The position numbers were made by a program, and so were the translations under genes. From Flavobacterium silvaticum (GTDB taxonomy: Bacteria; Bacteroidota; Bacteroidia; Flavobacteriales; Flavobacteriaceae): a stretch of DNA of 64,000 nt. Below the pieces are notes generated by a model. It ran no database searches, was not told the DNA's origin, and saw nothing but the letters and a program-made list of their open reading frames with translations. Below are positions 61,601 through 64,000 of this stretch, piece after piece (position 1 is the stretch's first letter; every line of letters starts with the position of its first letter). The stretch lies in the NCBI RefSeq assembly GCF_012911565.1, contig NZ_JAAMPU010000098.1, positions 96,339 to 160,338 on the forward strand, in the 5' to 3' direction.

Positions 61601-64000
61601 AAGCTAAAGCAACGGTAATACCGAACCACAATTACCGAATCAAGCTGGCTATTGGAAATTATAGCGACACGCAGGTACAATCAGCCGTATTCCTCGAAGC
61701 CGGTTCCTTCAACGTAGGCCAGACCGATATTGCCGGCCAAGGATTTGAACTGGATGATTTCCCTAACCTCACCGGAGACGCGGCAGCTTGTATAGGAGAT
61801 ACCCGTACGCTCGAAGCCGGAGCCTCGGCTATTCCGGGAGCAACATATGCCTGGTATCTTAATGACCTGCTCATTCCTGATGAAACCGGATACACTTTAG
61901 TCGTCGATGAACCGGGAGTTTATACCGTAAACGTTTCTGTTAACGGAGGCTGTCAGCAAACGGATGACATCACTGTAGAATACCGTCCGGAAAATGTTCT
62001 TTTCGGAAATCCGGATACGCTGGAAGAGTGCCAGGGAACTCCGTTCAATCTGACGCTGATCAACCCGGAAATCCTTAACGGCCAAACCGGGTACGGAATC
62101 CAGTTCCACCATTCTGCAGAAGATGCCGTTTATCTTGTCGATCCAATCCTCAACTATACGGCATATAATGGTTTTGACGGAGAAATCATCTACGCCAGTA
62201 TCGAAGATCAGACCGGAGCTGCGCCATGTATCTCTGTTCGTCCATTTACGCTGGTGACTCTTGATTGCGGTAATCCGACAGATCCTGCCGATTTGTTCGA
62301 ATGCGATGACGATGGCGTTGCCGATGGAACCACCGATTTTGATATTTCAGGAATTCCAGCCGAAGTACTGGGTTCAAACATTGCTGCGAATTATACCATA
62401 ACAATCCACGAAACCCTCATCGATGCCCAGAATGACGGTCCATCCATTCCGGCCACGACCTATACTGGTTCAAATGGACAGATATTGTACGTGAGATTCG
62501 AAAACAATACAGACCCTACAGATGTCGACGTTGTAGATTTCGTCCTCAATGTCGGAATCGTACCAACAGGAACTGTAGCATTCGATGTTCCGGAAGCCTG
62601 CGTGGGAGCAGCTTCGCCTCAAGCTACATTCACTATTGTGGGAGGGACACCTCCGTATGACATCGTATATAATATTGGTGGAGCCGATATTCCGTTGACC
62701 ATAAGTTCAAACACGGCTGTAATTCCAATTGACACTGTTGTTCCGGGAACCGTAACTGCGACTCTTGTAAGTGTTACAGATAATACGACCTCTTGTACCA
62801 GCACACCTGGAACATCTGCAACGGTTACCATTAATCCTGTTGCCGATGCAAGCCTTACAGCAAGCGCAACTTCTATATGTGAAGGAGAACCTGGAATCAA
62901 TATCTGGTGTGGTACGAATGGAGTAGGAACTCCGCCATTTACGTTTACATACCAAATTAACGGCGGACCACTCCAGATGTTAACTTCTGCGACTGGAACC
63001 GAGGCTATAGTGTTGCCAAGTGTTCCGGGAGATTATGATGTGCATCTGACCGAAGTTTCAGATGCCAACTGTACACGGGCTAAAGATGAAACCATATCTG
63101 TTACGGTCTATTCACTTCCTGAAGCAGCTGTCGTTTCAGATGTAACGACCTTGTGTGATGGTTCAGGTGCATTTCAATTGACATTCACCGGATCGAACGG
63201 AGAAGCTCCTTATAGTTTTAGCTACGAGATTGACGGTATTGCCCAAACCCCTGTTTCGACCCTTGCCGGTCAGGATAGTGTTACAGTTCCGGTTTCCGGT
63301 TTAACGCCTGGCGATCATGATATCCTTGTGACAAACATTGCCGATGCACATTGTACGCAAGGACAGAACGACCTTGTAACGGTGACTGTAAATCCGTTGC
63401 CGGAAGCTACAATTGCGTCAAATGTTGCCGCGATCTGTCAGGGTTCGAATCCAATGACTGTGACATTTACAGGTTCAAACGGAACCGCGCCTTACACATT
63501 CAACTATTTGCTAAATGGAGTTGCCGGAACTGCTACAGATACAAATCCGACCGTTACCATCGATACAAGTATTTCAGGACCTGTGCATATTGTTTTGGTT
63601 GACGTTTCAGATGCTAACTGTACCAATCCACAAGGAGATATTCTTGATCTGGACGTGTGGACATTACCTACGGCTACCATTGTGTCTTCCGCTACTCAGG
63701 TTTGCCAGAATTCAGATGAGCCTACAGTAACATTTACGGCAAGTTCCGGAAATGCGCCATACACGTTTAATTTTGAAATCGATGGTGCTGCCGATTCTTA
63801 CACTACGATTGGAACAGAAACACAACATATTATTTCAATACCAACAGACGCAGTGGGCCCTGTTACGGTTCATCTCACAAGCATTTCGGACGTCAACGGC
63901 TGCATCCGGCAGATCAACCAGACGGTGAGTGTGACTGTCGTGGGGGCACCTGTTATCCCTTCTTTCCCTGTGTTGCATGTCTGCGACGACAATAATGACG
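58612..64000 (+). CDS. Giant secreted repeat protein (DUF11, choice-of-anchor L, PKD-like), 3' end cut off
   Basis: The frame is open from ATG 58612 to the window edge, 1796 residues without a stop. Residues 1-20 are a signal peptide (KKRLLLLLFFMISAFSYSQ). About 21-770 hold six tandem DUF11-like repeats of roughly 125 residues, each closing with P-x-C-x-x-C-x-D-T/N-D; the first Cys of the pairs is at 130, 253, 378, 501, 627 and 760. A choice-of-anchor L domain follows (about 780-1040, with FSFDFLFASEEYEVF). An Ig-like part and then at least five PKD-like repeats of about 92 residues begin near 1319, 1411, 1503, 1597 and 1686. The visible end (VLHVCDDNND) resembles the segment before a type B T9SS sorting domain, expected outside the window. 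Probably a cell-surface or released adhesin. Confidence 0.88.
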   Translation, partial: MKKRLLLLLFFMISAFSYSQDLVVINTDNSAYYIPGTTSTYTVTVINMGPGVATGVTVNNAIPAGIEYFSWTGSNGSSGIYDPLVNTIATLNPGQMVTYIIEMEIPASLTGPLTSEVIVTSTSIDPFPACPACIDTDQKAFGADVEVINTDGQAQYAPGSTVTYTTTVQNNGPLTAANIQFNLALPAAITAYTWSGTNGSGASNSPVNNIIPSLLPGESVVYTTTFVVPAGFTGNLTTTASATSPTFDPVPGCTQCVDTDIQGSGADLTTTLTDGQTLYTDPGTNTYTLTITNNGPAAATDVHVVNLIPAGIPATNYDWYSNISTSGTDSGIDEIIPTIGVGQTVTYTITLTVPAGLTADIVNQVSVTSTSTDPTPACDACTDTDTYTFGADLVITNSDGNVTYVPGSNNVYTVTVTNLGPNDATGVVVSNLIPAGITAFSWSGSNGSSGSNVPLADNIATLTVGSTVTYTITLGVPSGFTGPLTSVVNVTSTSTDPNPACTACSDTDTQALTGADINVTKTDGSIGYTPGTIRSYTITIVNNGPEEAQDVVVSDPVPANVPSTNVSWTGPNGSGTGAVSENLGTLTVGQVVTYTVNVVVPADYPQDQNLVNTVDVTSTTPDPNPDCFRCTDTDIPFPMADVVTFKTDGSATFTDSPDDDDPLNPQMWTYVVTITNLGPSAANNVSVYDPLPAGIAIMEWSGNGKTGSGVLNDVIPSLQVGEVITYQVSVHIPAGYSDTHTNLVNTVIVNSDTPDQNPTCPGCTDNDTADDKFVTVTTNQFTLQELVEDVLIHSDCANVSNFSSLGFVANSNNSTVGYFETNNADFPLTDGVVIATTRAGDVDGHYTGSNGNVSTFGGSDTDLEYVSDTNPYNEFPGTDINNVSYVQFDFVPYVNEFSFDFLFASEEYEVFQCGFGDVFAFLLTDLDQPLVPGTNPVNIAVIPDLLPPTLISVFSIRDEAYNGGCDSVNPEWFGQMNSQLPAAVTPINLRGQVLPMKAKATVIPNHNYRIKLAIGNYSDTQVQSAVFLEAGSFNVGQTDIAGQGFELDDFPNLTGDAAACIGDTRTLEAGASAIPGATYAWYLNDLLIPDETGYTLVVDEPGVYTVNVSVNGGCQQTDDITVEYRPENVLFGNPDTLEECQGTPFNLTLINPEILNGQTGYGIQFHHSAEDAVYLVDPILNYTAYNGFDGEIIYASIEDQTGAAPCISVRPFTLVTLDCGNPTDPADLFECDDDGVADGTTDFDISGIPAEVLGSNIAANYTITIHETLIDAQNDGPSIPATTYTGSNGQILYVRFENNTDPTDVDVVDFVLNVGIVPTGTVAFDVPEACVGAASPQATFTIVGGTPPYDIVYNIGGADIPLTISSNTAVIPIDTVVPGTVTATLVSVTDNTTSCTSTPGTSATVTINPVADASLTASATSICEGEPGINIWCGTNGVGTPPFTFTYQINGGPLQMLTSATGTEAIVLPSVPGDYDVHLTEVSDANCTRAKDETISVTVYSLPEAAVVSDVTTLCDGSGAFQLTFTGSNGEAPYSFSYEIDGIAQTPVSTLAGQDSVTVPVSGLTPGDHDILVTNIADAHCTQGQNDLVTVTVNPLPEATIASNVAAICQGSNPMTVTFTGSNGTAPYTFNYLLNGVAGTATDTNPTVTIDTSISGPVHIVLVDVSDANCTNPQGDILDLDVWTLPTATIVSSATQVCQNSDEPTVTFTASSGNAPYTFNFEIDGAADSYTTIGTETQHIISIPTDAVGPVTVHLTSISDVNGCIRQINQTVSVTVVGAPVIPSFPVLHVCDDNND

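Noticed and set aside
1..64000. tRNA, rRNA, insertion sequences, prophage or integrated elements
   Set aside because: Read for cloverleaf-like blocks, transposases, integrases and terminal repeats; none could be supported.

Overview
The window is ordinary chromosome of a member of the Bacteroidota, most likely a Flavobacterium or close relative (Flavobacteriaceae). The evidence is a full-length SprA next to a RemB-like protein, an alternative complex III (ActABCDEF) joined to an aa3 oxidase, a giant surface protein of DUF11, choice-of-anchor L and PKD-like type, and many upstream sites fitting the Bacteroidota -7 consensus TAnnTTTG. No rRNA, tRNA, insertion sequence, prophage or CRISPR array was seen. 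Genes are densely packed, many start and stop codons overlap (ATGA, TAATG, TGATG), and no gene-free stretch exceeds 300 bases.

Layout. 1-4.5 kb: rimP (5' end cut off), nusA and infB, closed by a hairpin terminator. 4.5-6.1 kb: a secreted protein of unknown function facing a SPOR-domain protein across a bidirectional terminator. 6.2-17.9 kb: actABCDEF-coxB-coxA, the menaquinol-to-oxygen electron chain. 17.9-19.8 kb: a small coupled cassette (YjdI-type Fe-S protein and two tandem GNAT paralogs), then ruvB. 19.8-22.7 kb: an unknown secreted protein divergent from a histidine kinase/OmpR-type regulator pair, with operator-like repeats between them. 22.7-26.3 kb: a GC-rich structured element in the probable leader of queG, then queG and an AsmA-like protein. 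26.4-28.7 kb: malic enzyme-phosphotransacetylase fusion.

28.7-40.0 kb: ruvA overlapping sprA by one base, then gcvH, a VanZ-like gene, a RemB-like gene and a 65-residue membrane protein. 40.0-45.3 kb: a second respiratory block with cyoE, two subunit III genes, subunit IV, a SCO-like protein without cysteines at the copper site, a true SCO, a DUF420 protein and a small CxxC membrane protein. 45.2-47.1 kb: two minus-strand genes (DUF4403-like lipoprotein and an unknown). 47.3-55.1 kb: a MacB-type export operon (ATPase, two permeases, two adaptors, one TolC) ending in tsaB. 55.1-58.5 kb, minus strand: a 57-residue protein, a DUF255 thioredoxin-domain protein and a NifU-like protein with two Nfu_N domains. 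58.6-64.0 kb: the giant repeat protein, running off the right edge.

Main themes are aerobic respiration and its assembly (two blocks), gliding and type IX secretion, translation and repair housekeeping, and envelope export. The best candidates for something not fully described are the coupled SCO-like/SCO/DUF420/CxxC cassette, the structured queG leader, the YjdI-GNAT-GNAT cassette, and the CxxC-DTD repeats of the giant surface protein.
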